Notes: a model not told the origin generated them from the letters alone. A stretch of DNA of 56,980 nucleotides from Candidatus Binatia bacterium (GCA_022820725.1 JAJEFA010000008.1:1-56980); one strand, 5' to 3'; positions 1-7,469 are shown, numbered from the stretch's first letter. Numbers and translations: made by a program.

Positions 1-125
1 ATGTCATTGAGCGCACCTTCTGCCGCCTCAAAGACTGGCGGCGCGTCGCCACCCGCTACGACAAACTCGCGCAGAACTACCGCGCCACGGTCATCCTTGC
101 TGCCATTCTCCTCTACTGGTTATGA
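1..125 (+). mobile_element. IS5-family transposase, C-terminal fragment (cut by window edge)
   Basis: The reading frame beginning at base 3 is open from the window edge to TGA 123-125 and gives 41 residues. They contain IERTFCRLKDWRRVATRYDK and end in LLYWL. This is the typical C-terminal end of IS5-type DDE transposases, carrying the last catalytic Glu region (E-R-x-F-x-x-L-K) and the RYDKLAQNY block. GAGTCCAGACCCTAG at 124-138 overlaps the stop and could be the right terminal inverted repeat, but the left end lies outside the window, so this is only a guess. Whether the upstream part is intact cannot be seen. Confidence 0.85.
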
Positions 126-151
126 GTCCAGACCCTAGAGCATCCCGTATT

Positions 152-174
152 GCCGGCTGGGTTATCCAGCCGGC
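152..174. repeat. Perfect inverted repeat / hairpin
   Basis: GCCGGCTGG at 152-160 pairs perfectly with CCAGCCGGC at 166-174 around a GTTAT loop. No T-run follows, so it is not a clear intrinsic terminator. It lies between the transposase tail and the convergent GNAT gene. Confidence 0.5.
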
Positions 175-260
175 CAGGCGGGGAACATCCTCAGACTCCA
201 ACGGACGGAGATAGATGTCTGTGCCTATACGAAAGGGGTTGCGCATTATTCATTCCAGTT

Positions 261-283
261 CCCCTCCTCGGAGGGGCTTTTAG
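261..283 (+). terminator. Hairpin with short T-run at the end of the GNAT gene
   Basis: CCCCTCC (261-267) and GGAGGGG (270-276) form a 7 bp stem with a 2-base loop, followed on the plus strand by CTTTTAG. It sits directly downstream of the minus-strand GNAT stop (280-282) and could act on rightward transcription from the transposase. The same CCCCTCC/GGAGGGG stem recurs at 18088-18103, so it may be part of a dispersed repeat. Confidence 0.35.
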
Positions 284-855
284 GTTTTGCACGGATCGGA
301 CGCAGGCAAGGCCGGCTTTTCCTCCCATTCCTCACGTAGAATCGCCATGACGACCGTGTCCCAGAGACGGCCGTCGTACACATGCTCCTGTCGCAGCACA
401 CCTTCCCGCCGGAAGCCGACTTTTTCGTACGCGCGAATCCCGCGCAGATTATATTCGTACACGTGGAGTTGGACACGGTTCAGATAGAGTTTTTCAAAAG
501 CATAACGCACAACTAGCGCTGTCGCCTCCGTTCCGTATCCTTTACCCCACGCACCTTTCTCGCCAACCATAATGCCAAAGCTGGCTCTGTGATTCCGAAA
601 GTCGATCTGATTCAATCCGGTTGAACCAATAAGCTGGTCGGTCTCCTGCACAACAATGCCGAAGAGCACATCGTGTGCACTGGCATTTGTCTTTTCTATA
701 AAAGCTTCTTCCGCTCGGACATCCATTGCCCGGGCTCCAATAGCCAGCGTACGAGTAACCTCAGGATCATTGACCCACGGAACAAAGGCGGCGGCATCCG
801 CGCGTGCCAGAGGGCGGAGATAGAGCTGGCGCCCAACAGCAATTACATTTTGCAT
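280..855 (-). CDS. GNAT family N-acetyltransferase (RimJ/RimL-like)
   Basis: A 191-residue protein with the RimJ/RimL-type GNAT fold. The N-terminus carries LYLRPLARADAAAF, a mid-protein strand reads LIGSTGLNQIDFRNHRA, the acetyl-CoA loop is EKGAWGKGYGTEA (about 108-120), and the C-terminal block is NLRGIRAYEKVGFRREG. It presumably transfers acetyl from acetyl-CoA to an N-terminal or small amine; the substrate is unknown. Start is ATG at 855 with a weak AG-rich upstream stretch. It is divergent from the trp leader promoter, whose -35 region lies only about 15 bp from its start codon. It has no operon partner in the window. Confidence 0.85.
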   Translation of the reverse strand: MQNVIAVGRQLYLRPLARADAAAFVPWVNDPEVTRTLAIGARAMDVRAEEAFIEKTNASAHDVLFGIVVQETDQLIGSTGLNQIDFRNHRASFGIMVGEKGAWGKGYGTEATALVVRYAFEKLYLNRVQLHVYEYNLRGIRAYEKVGFRREGVLRQEHVYDGRLWDTVVMAILREEWEEKPALPASDPCKT

Positions 856-869
856 CTTTCTCGGGAACG

Positions 870-897
870 TTGTTTTTTTGTTTGTGTCGGGTATAAT
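870..897 (+). promoter_or_regulatory. Sigma70-type promoter of the trp leader
   Basis: TTGTTT (870-875), a 16-base spacer and a consensus TATAAT (892-897). Predicted transcription start is near 903-905, only a few bases before the leader ATG at 907. The leader peptide would then be translated from a nearly leaderless mRNA. Placement is inferred from motifs only. Confidence 0.65.
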
Positions 898-906
898 AGC
901 CTATCT

Positions 907-987
907 ATGATGAATTGTCCGAATCATTATCGGTTCCAGCATAACCGGAATTGGTGGTGGCTGCCTGAAGAGGTGGCCCGGACGTAG
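907..987 (+). CDS. trpL: trp operon leader peptide (26 aa, three consecutive Trp codons)
   Basis: ATG 907 (a second in-frame ATG follows at 910) to TAG 985-987 encodes 26 residues with TGG TGG TGG at 952-960, giving the run NWWWLPEEV. Three adjacent Trp codons in a tiny ORF, directly after a consensus promoter and before two terminators and an anthranilate synthase gene, are the hallmark of ribosome-mediated trp attenuation. There is no Shine-Dalgarno site between the predicted start of transcription and the ATG, so initiation may be leaderless. Function is inferred from architecture, and there is no real alternative reading. Confidence 0.88.
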   Translation: MMNCPNHYRFQHNRNWWWLPEEVART

Positions 988-1004
988 GATAACGACTGAA
1001 ATCG

Positions 1005-1042
1005 GAGCCGCCTTTTCGCTAAGAGGCGGCTCTATCTTTTTT
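1005..1042 (+). terminator. trp attenuator terminator 1
   Basis: GAGCCGCCTTTT (1005-1016) pairs with AAGAGGCGGCTC (1021-1032) around a CGCT loop, with one T-G wobble. TATCTTTTTT follows. A strong GC core and a six-T tract make it a standard intrinsic terminator upstream of trpE. Confidence 0.85.
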
Positions 1043-1077
1043 AGGCCGCCGCCTCTCTCAAGGTTGCGGCCTTTTTT
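1043..1077 (+). terminator. trp attenuator terminator 2
   Basis: AGGCCGC (1043-1049) pairs with GCGGCCT (1066-1072) and is followed by a run of Ts to 1077. It begins one base after the T-tract of terminator 1, so transcription must pass two tandem terminators to reach trpE. Confidence 0.75.
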
Positions 1078-1118
1078 GTATAGGCCCGGCTCCAACAACG
1101 GAGGATAGTGAGGCCACT

Positions 1119-3299
1119 ATGACATCCCTGCTCCAACACACGGACCATTACCATACTCGTGGGGGGATCACCGTTCACCGGGTGATTGACGACCTGCCCG
1201 CGGCAGACACCATCGAACCCGTTCTGGACGCGCTCGACAGCCAGCAAGGGGCTCTGTTTGCCTCAAGCTATGAATATCCCGGACGCTACACCCGCTGGGA
1301 TATGGGCTTTATCAACCCACCCTTGGCTATTGGGGGGCGTGGCTTGAATTTTTGGGTGTCAGCCCTGAACGAGCGCGGGACTCTGCTCTTACCGGCTATT
1401 ACCGCAGTGCTTGAGCAGCTCTCCGCCGTCGTCTCGTTGGAGATCCGGGGGCAGGCTCTGATTGGCTCAGTCACGCCAACGCTTGAACGCTTCCCAGAGG
1501 AGCAGCGCAGTAAGCAGCCGTCGCTTTTCTCCGTGCTGCGCGTACTGGTGCAACTCTTTTATAGCACTGCGGAGCCTCATCTGGGTCTGTATGGCGCGTT
1601 TGGCTACGACCTCGCCTTTCAGTTTGAGCCGATACAGCTGCGTTTGGAACGTCCGACCGACCAGCGCGACCTGGTACTCTATCTCCCTGACGAACTGATC
1701 GTGGTTGACCATCGACGCGAGCGGGCAATGCGACGCAGCTATGAATTTGAAATAGACGGACACTCGACGCATGACATACCCCGCAGCGGCGAAAGCCGAG
1801 CGTATCGGGGTAACCCGCAGATGAAACAGGGCTGCGACCACGAGCCAGGTGAATATGCCGCAGGGGTGACCGTGGCCAAAGAAGCCTTCAAAAAGGGAGA
1901 CCTGTTTGAGGTGGTGCCTGGGCAGACGTTTTTTGAAGGCTGCGCGGCCTCTCCGGCGGAACTGTTCCGACGACTCCGGGAACGCAACCCTTCACCATAC
2001 GGCTTTCTTATCAACCTCGGACAGGACGAATACTTGGTGGGAGCCTCGCCCGAGATGTACGTTCGGGTCGAAGGCAGGCGTGTCGAGACTTGTCCCATAT
2101 CGGGCACCATTGCCCGCGGGGAGGACGCTATCACCGATGCCGACCGGATTCTTGAACTGCTGACCTCAAAGAAAGACGAGTCCGAGCTGACCATGTGTAC
2201 GGACGTGGACCGCAACGACAAGTCTCGCATTTGTGAACCGGGTAGTGTGCGCGTGATTGGGCGGCGTCAAATCGAAATGTACTCCCGCCTGATCCATACC
2301 GTCGATCATGTGGAGGGCTATCTCAGGGAGGAGTTTGACGCGCTCGACGCCTTTTTAGCCCACACCTGGGCCGTGACCGTCACCGGCGCCCCCAAAGCCT
2401 GGGCCATGCAATTTATTGAAGATCACGAAAAATCGCCCCGTGCCTGGTACGGGGGTGCGGTGGGTCTGATTGGGTTTAACGGCAATCTGAATACCGGTCT
2501 GACACTGCGGACCATTCGCCTAAAAGACGGAGTGGCCCAAGTCCGGGCCGGCGCCACCCTCCTCTACGACTCCGACCCGCAAGCGGAAGAGGAAGAGACC
2601 CACATCAAAGCCTCTGCCTTTCTCGACGCTATCCGCCGGCCGCGTGGTTTTACTCCAGAAAGGGGCATGCCCTTGGCACCGGTTGGCCGGAATAAAAAAA
2701 TTTTACTGATCGACCATCAGGATTCCTTTGTTCATACCCTGGCCAATTATCTGCGCCAGACCGGGGCCGAAGTCCTCACCCTGCGGACAGGTTTTCCCGA
2801 GCGCGAATTTGATACCTACCGTCCCGACCTGGTTGTCCTCTCGCCTGGCCCGGGGGAACCAAAGGATTTCAATCTCTCGGAGACGATCGATGCGGTGCTG
2901 AAGCGAAATTTACCTGTCTTTGGCGTGTGTCTCGGCCTCCAGGGCATTGTCGAGTACTTTGGTGGCAGACTCGCGACGCTCCCCTACCCGATGCACGGCA
3001 AACCGTCACGCATTCGCGTCCTCAATGGGCACGGGCTGTACGACAGTCTCCCAGGCACATTTCGGGCGGCGCGTTACCACTCGCTGTTTGCCCTGCGGGA
3101 CAGCCTGCCCTCCTGTCTGAGTGTTACCGCTGGGAGCGATGACGGCGTTGTCATGGCGGTTGCACATACCGACCTGCCCATCGCCGCAGTGCAGTTTCAT
3201 CCGGAGTCCATCTTAACGCTTCAGGAAGACCTGGGTCTGCGATTGATGCATAATGCGGTGGAGACGCTGACCGCTCCACGGAAGGTGCAGGCGGCGTAG
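1119..3299 (+). CDS. trpE: Anthranilate synthase, fused TrpE-TrpG
   Basis: A 726-residue fusion that makes anthranilate from chorismate and glutamine, the first step of tryptophan synthesis, in the cytoplasm. Residues about 1-510 are the chorismate-binding TrpE part (DVDRNDKSRICEPGSVRVIG; VTGAPKAWAMQFIEDHE; GFNGNLNTGLTLRTI). Residues about 525-726 are a class I glutamine amidotransferase with nucleophile Cys604 in FGVCLGLQG and His694/Glu696 in VQFHPES. Fused TrpE(G) proteins are known from alphaproteobacteria and some actinomycetes. GAGG at 1110-1113 lies 5 bases before the ATG. The upstream Trp-codon attenuator supports a role in tryptophan supply rather than phenazine synthesis. No other trp gene is in the window, so it is an orphan transcription unit or the first gene of one containing LLM and hydrolase genes. 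Confidence 0.95.
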   Translation: MTSLLQHTDHYHTRGGITVHRVIDDLPAADTIEPVLDALDSQQGALFASSYEYPGRYTRWDMGFINPPLAIGGRGLNFWVSALNERGTLLLPAITAVLEQLSAVVSLEIRGQALIGSVTPTLERFPEEQRSKQPSLFSVLRVLVQLFYSTAEPHLGLYGAFGYDLAFQFEPIQLRLERPTDQRDLVLYLPDELIVVDHRRERAMRRSYEFEIDGHSTHDIPRSGESRAYRGNPQMKQGCDHEPGEYAAGVTVAKEAFKKGDLFEVVPGQTFFEGCAASPAELFRRLRERNPSPYGFLINLGQDEYLVGASPEMYVRVEGRRVETCPISGTIARGEDAITDADRILELLTSKKDESELTMCTDVDRNDKSRICEPGSVRVIGRRQIEMYSRLIHTVDHVEGYLREEFDALDAFLAHTWAVTVTGAPKAWAMQFIEDHEKSPRAWYGGAVGLIGFNGNLNTGLTLRTIRLKDGVAQVRAGATLLYDSDPQAEEEETHIKASAFLDAIRRPRGFTPERGMPLAPVGRNKKILLIDHQDSFVHTLANYLRQTGAEVLTLRTGFPEREFDTYRPDLVVLSPGPGEPKDFNLSETIDAVLKRNLPVFGVCLGLQGIVEYFGGRLATLPYPMHGKPSRIRVLNGHGLYDSLPGTFRAARYHSLFALRDSLPSCLSVTAGSDDGVVMAVAHTDLPIAAVQFHPESILTLQEDLGLRLMHNAVETLTAPRKVQAA

Positions 3300-3393
3300 G
3301 AGAAGACGTTCGGCCTAGAATTCTCCGCCAAGGTCCGCTAGATTCGGGAGAGGTAACCAGCGGAAACGCACCGCCCACGAAACGGAGGAAGCA

Positions 3394-4656
3394 ATGAAAT
3401 TCACGTGGTTTAATCTTATGCCGTGGCCGAGTCTGCCGGATAATTTTCGCGAAAAACACCACTCCGTCTGGGTGGATATTCCCAATACGCTGTATGACCC
3501 CAACAAGGGCCACTTTGTCTATCACGAGTATATGGATCAACTCGAATACGCCGACTCGCTCGGCTATGACGGTATCGGCGTCAACGAGCATCACCAGAAC
3601 GGCTACGGCCTGATGCCCTCTCCGAATATCATTGCCGCCGGTCTGGCCCGGCGCACGTCCCAGGCCGCCTTGGCGGTGATTGGCAACTCGCTGGCCCTGT
3701 ACAACCCGCCGCTTCGGGTGGCCGAGGAATTCGCCATGCTGGACGTCATTTCCGGTGGGCGTCTGCTGGCCGGATTTCCGGTCGGGACTTCGATGGACAC
3801 TAATTATTGCTACGGCCAGATTCCCGGCCTGACCCGGGATAAATATGCCGAAGCGCACGATCTGGTCATGCGCGCCTGGCACGAGGAAGAACCGTTTGCC
3901 TTTGACGGCAAATACAACCAACTCCGCTATGTCAACCTATGGCCCAAGCCCATCCAAAAGCCGAATCCGCCGATCTATATCCCCGGCGGCGGCTCGGTCG
4001 AAACCTGGGACTTCTGCCTGGATAACGACTACAACTACTCCTACCTGTCCTTCACCGGCTATCTGCGCGGAAAGAAACTGCTGGACGGCTATTGGGATCG
4101 CGTGGCCGCCCGTGGCAAAGACGAATCCCCCTATCGGGCGGCATTTGCCCAAACCATCTGTGTAGCCGATACCGACCAGCAGGCCGAAGAGATGTACGCC
4201 GAGCACGTCAGCTATTTCTATAACCGCTGTTTACATGTCCACGGTGGTTTTGCCGACGCACCGGGCTATCGCACGGTCAAGACCCTCAAGGCAGACGTGC
4301 TCAACGCCTTGAGCGAGGAGATGCAAAGTCTGTTTCCGAACCTGACCTGGAAAGAACTGGTTGACGAGGGCTATATCATTGCCGGCAGTCCGGCCACGGT
4401 CCGCGAACGCATGGAGGCTCTCATCAAGTCTCTGCGCGTGGGACATATCTTCTGCCTGATCCATATCGGCAATATGCCCGACTGGAAAACGCGCTACTCG
4501 ACCAAGCTCTTTGCCGAACAAGTTATGCCCCACCTGCGCGATATGTGGCCGGAGTGGAAGGACGACAATCGCTGGTGGTGCAAGCCGCTCGACGAACGGC
4601 TGCAACCCGAGACCGGTATTGAGCAGGCGCGTCAGGACGCAAGGATGCCACTATGA
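3394..4656 (+). CDS. LLM class flavin-dependent oxygenase
   Basis: A 420-residue protein of the bacterial-luciferase/alkanal monooxygenase superfamily (TIM barrel; FMNH2 or F420 dependent). The N-terminus is MKFTWFNLMPWPSLPDNF, followed by GYDGIGVNEHHQ with the EHH motif common in this clade. Cofactor-side segments are VAEEFAMLDVISGGRLLAGF and NPPIYIPGGGSVETW, the latter at the usual place before strand 7. ATG follows AACGGAGGAAGCA. Its stop overlaps the start of the next alpha/beta hydrolase by 4 bases (ATGA), so the two are translationally coupled and probably act on one substrate. The substrate cannot be deduced. It is one of seven intact LLM genes in the window. Confidence 0.92.
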   Translation: MKFTWFNLMPWPSLPDNFREKHHSVWVDIPNTLYDPNKGHFVYHEYMDQLEYADSLGYDGIGVNEHHQNGYGLMPSPNIIAAGLARRTSQAALAVIGNSLALYNPPLRVAEEFAMLDVISGGRLLAGFPVGTSMDTNYCYGQIPGLTRDKYAEAHDLVMRAWHEEEPFAFDGKYNQLRYVNLWPKPIQKPNPPIYIPGGGSVETWDFCLDNDYNYSYLSFTGYLRGKKLLDGYWDRVAARGKDESPYRAAFAQTICVADTDQQAEEMYAEHVSYFYNRCLHVHGGFADAPGYRTVKTLKADVLNALSEEMQSLFPNLTWKELVDEGYIIAGSPATVRERMEALIKSLRVGHIFCLIHIGNMPDWKTRYSTKLFAEQVMPHLRDMWPEWKDDNRWWCKPLDERLQPETGIEQARQDARMPL

Positions 4657-5435
4657 ACAGCCGCATGATCGAGACGGGACGCGGAACCAAGGTCCACGTC
4701 CTCGACGCGGGCAGCGGCGAGCCACTGGTCTTTATGCACGGCGCCGGCGGCTTGTTTCCGGAGAATCCCTTCCTCGACCAACTGGCCCAGCACTACCATG
4801 TGTTCGCCCCGGAATTCCCAGGCTTCGGTGAGTCAACCGGCGAAGCTTTGCTGGAAGATATGCTGGACTTCGCCCTGCACGGCTGGGATGTGGTGCACGA
4901 GTTGGGTTTGACCAAGCCGCATATTGTCGGCCATTCGATGGGCGGTATGATTGCTGCGGAAATGGCAGCCCTGACGCCAAATGATATTTCCAAACTCGTC
5001 CTGGTCGCCTCAGCCGGTCTGTGGCTGCCGGAGCATCCGATCCCGGATATTTTTTCCTTCCTGCCACATGAGTTCGCCCAGTATTTGTTTCATGACCGGT
5101 CCCAAGGTGAGGCCATGTTGACCGGTGGCCTTGACCTCAAGAACCCTGAAGCGCTGAAAGAGTTCTATATTGGTAATTCCCGCCGTTTGAGTATGGCCGG
5201 AAAAATTCTTTTCCCCGTTCCCAACCGGCGGCTTTCAAAACGCCTATACCGCCTCAGCGCGCCAACTCTGCTCGTATGGGGTGAGAGTGACGCGCTCATT
5301 CCTCCGGTCTACGCGGAACGATTCAAAGCACAGATTGCCAACGCCGAGATTGTCGAAATCGAAAAAGCCGGACATATGCTTCCCTACGAACAACCGGAAG
5401 AGTTTGTTCGGGCAGTTACGACCTTTCTGCGGTAA
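4653..5435 (+). CDS. Alpha/beta hydrolase (MhpC-like)
   Basis: A 260-residue single-domain alpha/beta hydrolase. The oxyanion region is VFMHGAGG, the nucleophile elbow GHSMGG has Ser95, the acid is Asp213 in WGESDALIPP, and the base is His241 in EKAGHMLP. Members of this group cleave C-C bonds of ring-fission products, esters or lactones. Coupling by a 4-base overlap to the upstream LLM oxygenase suggests it hydrolyses that enzyme's product, for example an ester or lactone from a Baeyer-Villiger-like oxidation; this is inference. A strong hairpin follows the stop. Confidence 0.92.
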   Translation: MNSRMIETGRGTKVHVLDAGSGEPLVFMHGAGGLFPENPFLDQLAQHYHVFAPEFPGFGESTGEALLEDMLDFALHGWDVVHELGLTKPHIVGHSMGGMIAAEMAALTPNDISKLVLVASAGLWLPEHPIPDIFSFLPHEFAQYLFHDRSQGEAMLTGGLDLKNPEALKEFYIGNSRRLSMAGKILFPVPNRRLSKRLYRLSAPTLLVWGESDALIPPVYAERFKAQIANAEIVEIEKAGHMLPYEQPEEFVRAVTTFLR

Positions 5436-5437
5436 AC

Positions 5438-5466
5438 GGCACGGGCTCTACGCCCGTGCCTCCTTT
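5438..5466 (+). terminator. Probable terminator after the LLM/hydrolase unit
   Basis: GGCACGGGC (5438-5446) pairs perfectly with GCCCGTGCC (5452-5460) around TCTAC, followed by TCCTTT. The 9 bp GC-rich stem begins two bases after the hydrolase stop codon. The T-tract is interrupted, so termination may be partial. Confidence 0.55.
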
Positions 5467-5566
5467 CTCTCCAAGCACCACCACTCGATTCGTCCAAGCC
5501 TTTCCTCAACCGGTCCGAAGTGGTATGGCGGGAAAAGCGGACGATAACAATTGAGGGAGGGAACTC

Positions 5567-6412
5567 ATGCCGATTCAAAGCGTAGAGCGCACGGCTGCGC
5601 CGGACGATATCCTCGCCATTCTCGAACGAGACGGGGTGGTCATCATCCGGGAGTTGATTGATCGGGCCGCCATGCAAGAGATTATAGGCAAGATCGAGCC
5701 CAGACTCGCCGAGCGCAAAACGGGCGGTGGGAAGTTTTTCGGGTATCGCAAACGCAGTATAGGCGCGTTATTCTCTCACGGACCGGAGCTGAGCCAACTC
5801 CCCCTCAACCCGACCGTTCAATCACTCGCAGACCAAGTGCTTGGTCCGACCTGTAACACCTACCAGCTCCATGCCACCGGATCGATACAGGTCTGGGGTG
5901 GTGGACAAAACCAGCCGCTGCACCGGGAACTCGACGCCTATACACCGTTTATCAAGCTTGATCCGGACGACCCGGAATATATTCTCTTTTTCATGTTTGC
6001 CGGTAGCGACTTTACCGCTGAAAACGGCGCAACCCGGCTCGTGCCAGGCAGCCATCGTTGGCCTGCAGGCCGGCAGGCAGCCGAAGAGGAAGTCTGTCAG
6101 GCCGTCATGCCCCAGGGCTCTGCGGTGGTATGGCTTGGCAAAACGCTGCACGGGCTGGGTACGAATACCACCGACACTCCGCGTACCGGCCTGTTCTTTT
6201 CCTTTAGCGTGGGGTGGCTGCGGCAGGAAGAGAATCAGTATTTAGCCGTCCCGGTTGATATCGCGAGAGAACTGCCGGAACGTTTGCAGCAGTTGCTCGG
6301 CTATCGGGCGCACGACACCTTCCTCGGCTGGGTTGATGGTCGGGATAGTGACCTGCAAACCCGTGAAACCCCGCTCGAAATGTTTGAAAATGTCGAAGGG
6401 GTAACATACTGA
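5567..6412 (+). CDS. Phytanoyl-CoA dioxygenase (PhyH) family protein, HxE variant
   Basis: A 281-residue Fe(II)/2-oxoglutarate dioxygenase of the PhyH type. The metal triad appears as His119, Glu121 (LHRELDAY) and distal His195 (GKTLHGLGTN), with Arg206 placed to bind 2-oxoglutarate. The usual middle ligand is Asp, and the second PhyH protein of this window (37351-38199) has HRD at the same place, so the Glu is a real substitution. AENGATRLVPGSHRW is the typical PhyH block. ATG follows TTGAGGGAGGGAACTC. The CCG-domain gene starts 12 bases after its stop, so they form an operon closed by a hairpin at 7446. Substrate unknown. Confidence 0.9.
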   Translation: MPIQSVERTAAPDDILAILERDGVVIIRELIDRAAMQEIIGKIEPRLAERKTGGGKFFGYRKRSIGALFSHGPELSQLPLNPTVQSLADQVLGPTCNTYQLHATGSIQVWGGGQNQPLHRELDAYTPFIKLDPDDPEYILFFMFAGSDFTAENGATRLVPGSHRWPAGRQAAEEEVCQAVMPQGSAVVWLGKTLHGLGTNTTDTPRTGLFFSFSVGWLRQEENQYLAVPVDIARELPERLQQLLGYRAHDTFLGWVDGRDSDLQTRETPLEMFENVEGVTY

Positions 6413-6424
6413 GGAGCGACCCGC

Positions 6425-7429
6425 ATGGCAGAGTTTAACTACTCGGCTTTTTTTCGCCGGATTCAAGACCTCAAGCAGTTGCAGATCAGGGCGGAGGACG
6501 TTTCGTGGATCGAGAAGCATCAGACGCCTGACCGCGCCTACGATACCGTGCTGTATCTGGGCTGCAATATCCTGCGCACGCCGCATATCGCCAAGCAGGT
6601 CATTGACGTATTTACCCATCTGGAGATCGATTTTATCCCGGTCGGCGGGGTGCAGTTCTGCTGCGGCATTGTCTGGGATAAATTTGACGGCCCCAAGCGA
6701 GGCAGTCAGGTTTCTGACCGGACGGTTGAACGCTTGGAATCCTATCAGCCCAAGCAAGTGGTCATGTGGTGCCCGTCCTGCAACGTCCATTTCAAGGACG
6801 TGGTCATTGGCCGCGACAGCCGCCATCCCCAGTTCGAGATCACCCATACCACCCAGTTCTTGGCCGAGATGGTCCGACGCGGGGAGATCACGTGGGAACG
6901 TGCGGTTTCCGGCAAGGTCGCGCTGCATACCCACGTGGGCCGCACCGGGCATGAAGAGGGACAACGGCGGGCCAAGCGGGACCGGGAGGCTGCGGCTACC
7001 CTCCTGGGCTCTATTCCCGGCGTCGAACTGCTCGACGAACTTCAGTCTCCACCGGAGTTGGACTATGACTGCGGGGCGGCCGGCCTACGTCTGCCGCCAC
7101 AACGCTTTCAGGCCATCCGAGCTGACCTGGTCCGCTCGCTCAAGAGTACGCGTCAGGCGGACACCTTGGCAACGATCTCACACGCCTGCCACCGCGAGTG
7201 GTGTGACATCGATGACGCTCATCTCACCGTCCGCAATTATATCTCTTTCGTGGCCGAAGCCCTGGAGCTTGAGACCGAGCACGATCAACTCGGCGATTTC
7301 AAGAAGGCCACCGACCTGGAAGACATCCTGGACCGTTCGCGTGACGCCTGGGAGTCGCATGGCCTCAGCCGCGGGCAGGCCAGAGACCTGGCGGCCAAGT
7401 ACTTCGCGGACGGCGCTATGGCTCCGTAG
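6425..7429 (+). CDS. CCG-domain (HdrB-like) iron-sulfur protein without ferredoxin part
   Basis: A 334-residue protein with one complete CCG-type cysteine motif (Cys47, Cys79-Cys80-Gly81, Cys116-x2-Cys119), as in heterodisulfide reductase subunit B and glycolate oxidase GlcF. The second half is degenerate: ALHTHVG where a first Cys is expected, a single-Cys CG at 216, and Cys255-x4-Cys260 rather than CxxC. The ferredoxin-CCG protein at 55540-56790 shares the GCNxLRTP block and exactly this altered second motif. Lacking its own 4Fe-4S ferredoxin domain, it probably needs an external electron partner. ATG follows a GAGGAG site 12 bases after the PhyH stop, suggesting cytoplasmic redox work with that oxygenase. 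Confidence 0.85.
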   Translation: MAEFNYSAFFRRIQDLKQLQIRAEDVSWIEKHQTPDRAYDTVLYLGCNILRTPHIAKQVIDVFTHLEIDFIPVGGVQFCCGIVWDKFDGPKRGSQVSDRTVERLESYQPKQVVMWCPSCNVHFKDVVIGRDSRHPQFEITHTTQFLAEMVRRGEITWERAVSGKVALHTHVGRTGHEEGQRRAKRDREAAATLLGSIPGVELLDELQSPPELDYDCGAAGLRLPPQRFQAIRADLVRSLKSTRQADTLATISHACHREWCDIDDAHLTVRNYISFVAEALELETEHDQLGDFKKATDLEDILDRSRDAWESHGLSRGQARDLAAKYFADGAMAP

Positions 7430-7445
7430 TCCACAGGACATGGAG

Positions 7446-7467
7446 CAGGTCTGGTGACCTGTCTTTT
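7446..7467 (+). terminator. Intrinsic terminator of the PhyH-CCG operon
   Basis: CAGGTC (7446-7451) pairs with GACCTG (7456-7461) around TGGT, followed by TCTTTT. It lies between the convergent CCG and PPOX genes and fits rightward termination. Confidence 0.6.
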
Positions 7468-7469
7468 CC

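Larger units (their letters stand above)
967..1077 (+). promoter_or_regulatory. trp attenuator with nested alternative pairings
   Basis: Four mutually exclusive helices can be drawn. Antiterminator A pairs 967-977 (inside the leader peptide frame, just after the Trp codons) with 1007-1017 (11 bp, two G-U). Terminator 1 pairs 1005-1016 with 1021-1032. A second antiterminator pairs 1022-1030 with 1048-1056 (9 bp). Terminator 2 pairs 1043-1049 with 1066-1072. A ribosome stalled at the Trp codons would favour A, which frees 1022-1030 to pair with 1048-1056 and so disables terminator 2 as well. A ribosome at the leader stop would cover 967-977, letting both terminators fold. The pairings are read from sequence; the order of events is inference. 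Confidence 0.75.

Noticed and set aside
1119..3299. Phenazine-type PhzE as an alternative to TrpE-TrpG
   Set aside because: A leader with three Trp codons points to tryptophan control, and no other phenazine gene is present.
3151..3921. A 256-residue minus ORF over the trpE end and LLM start
   Set aside because: It crosses two well-supported plus-strand genes and has no family match by eye.
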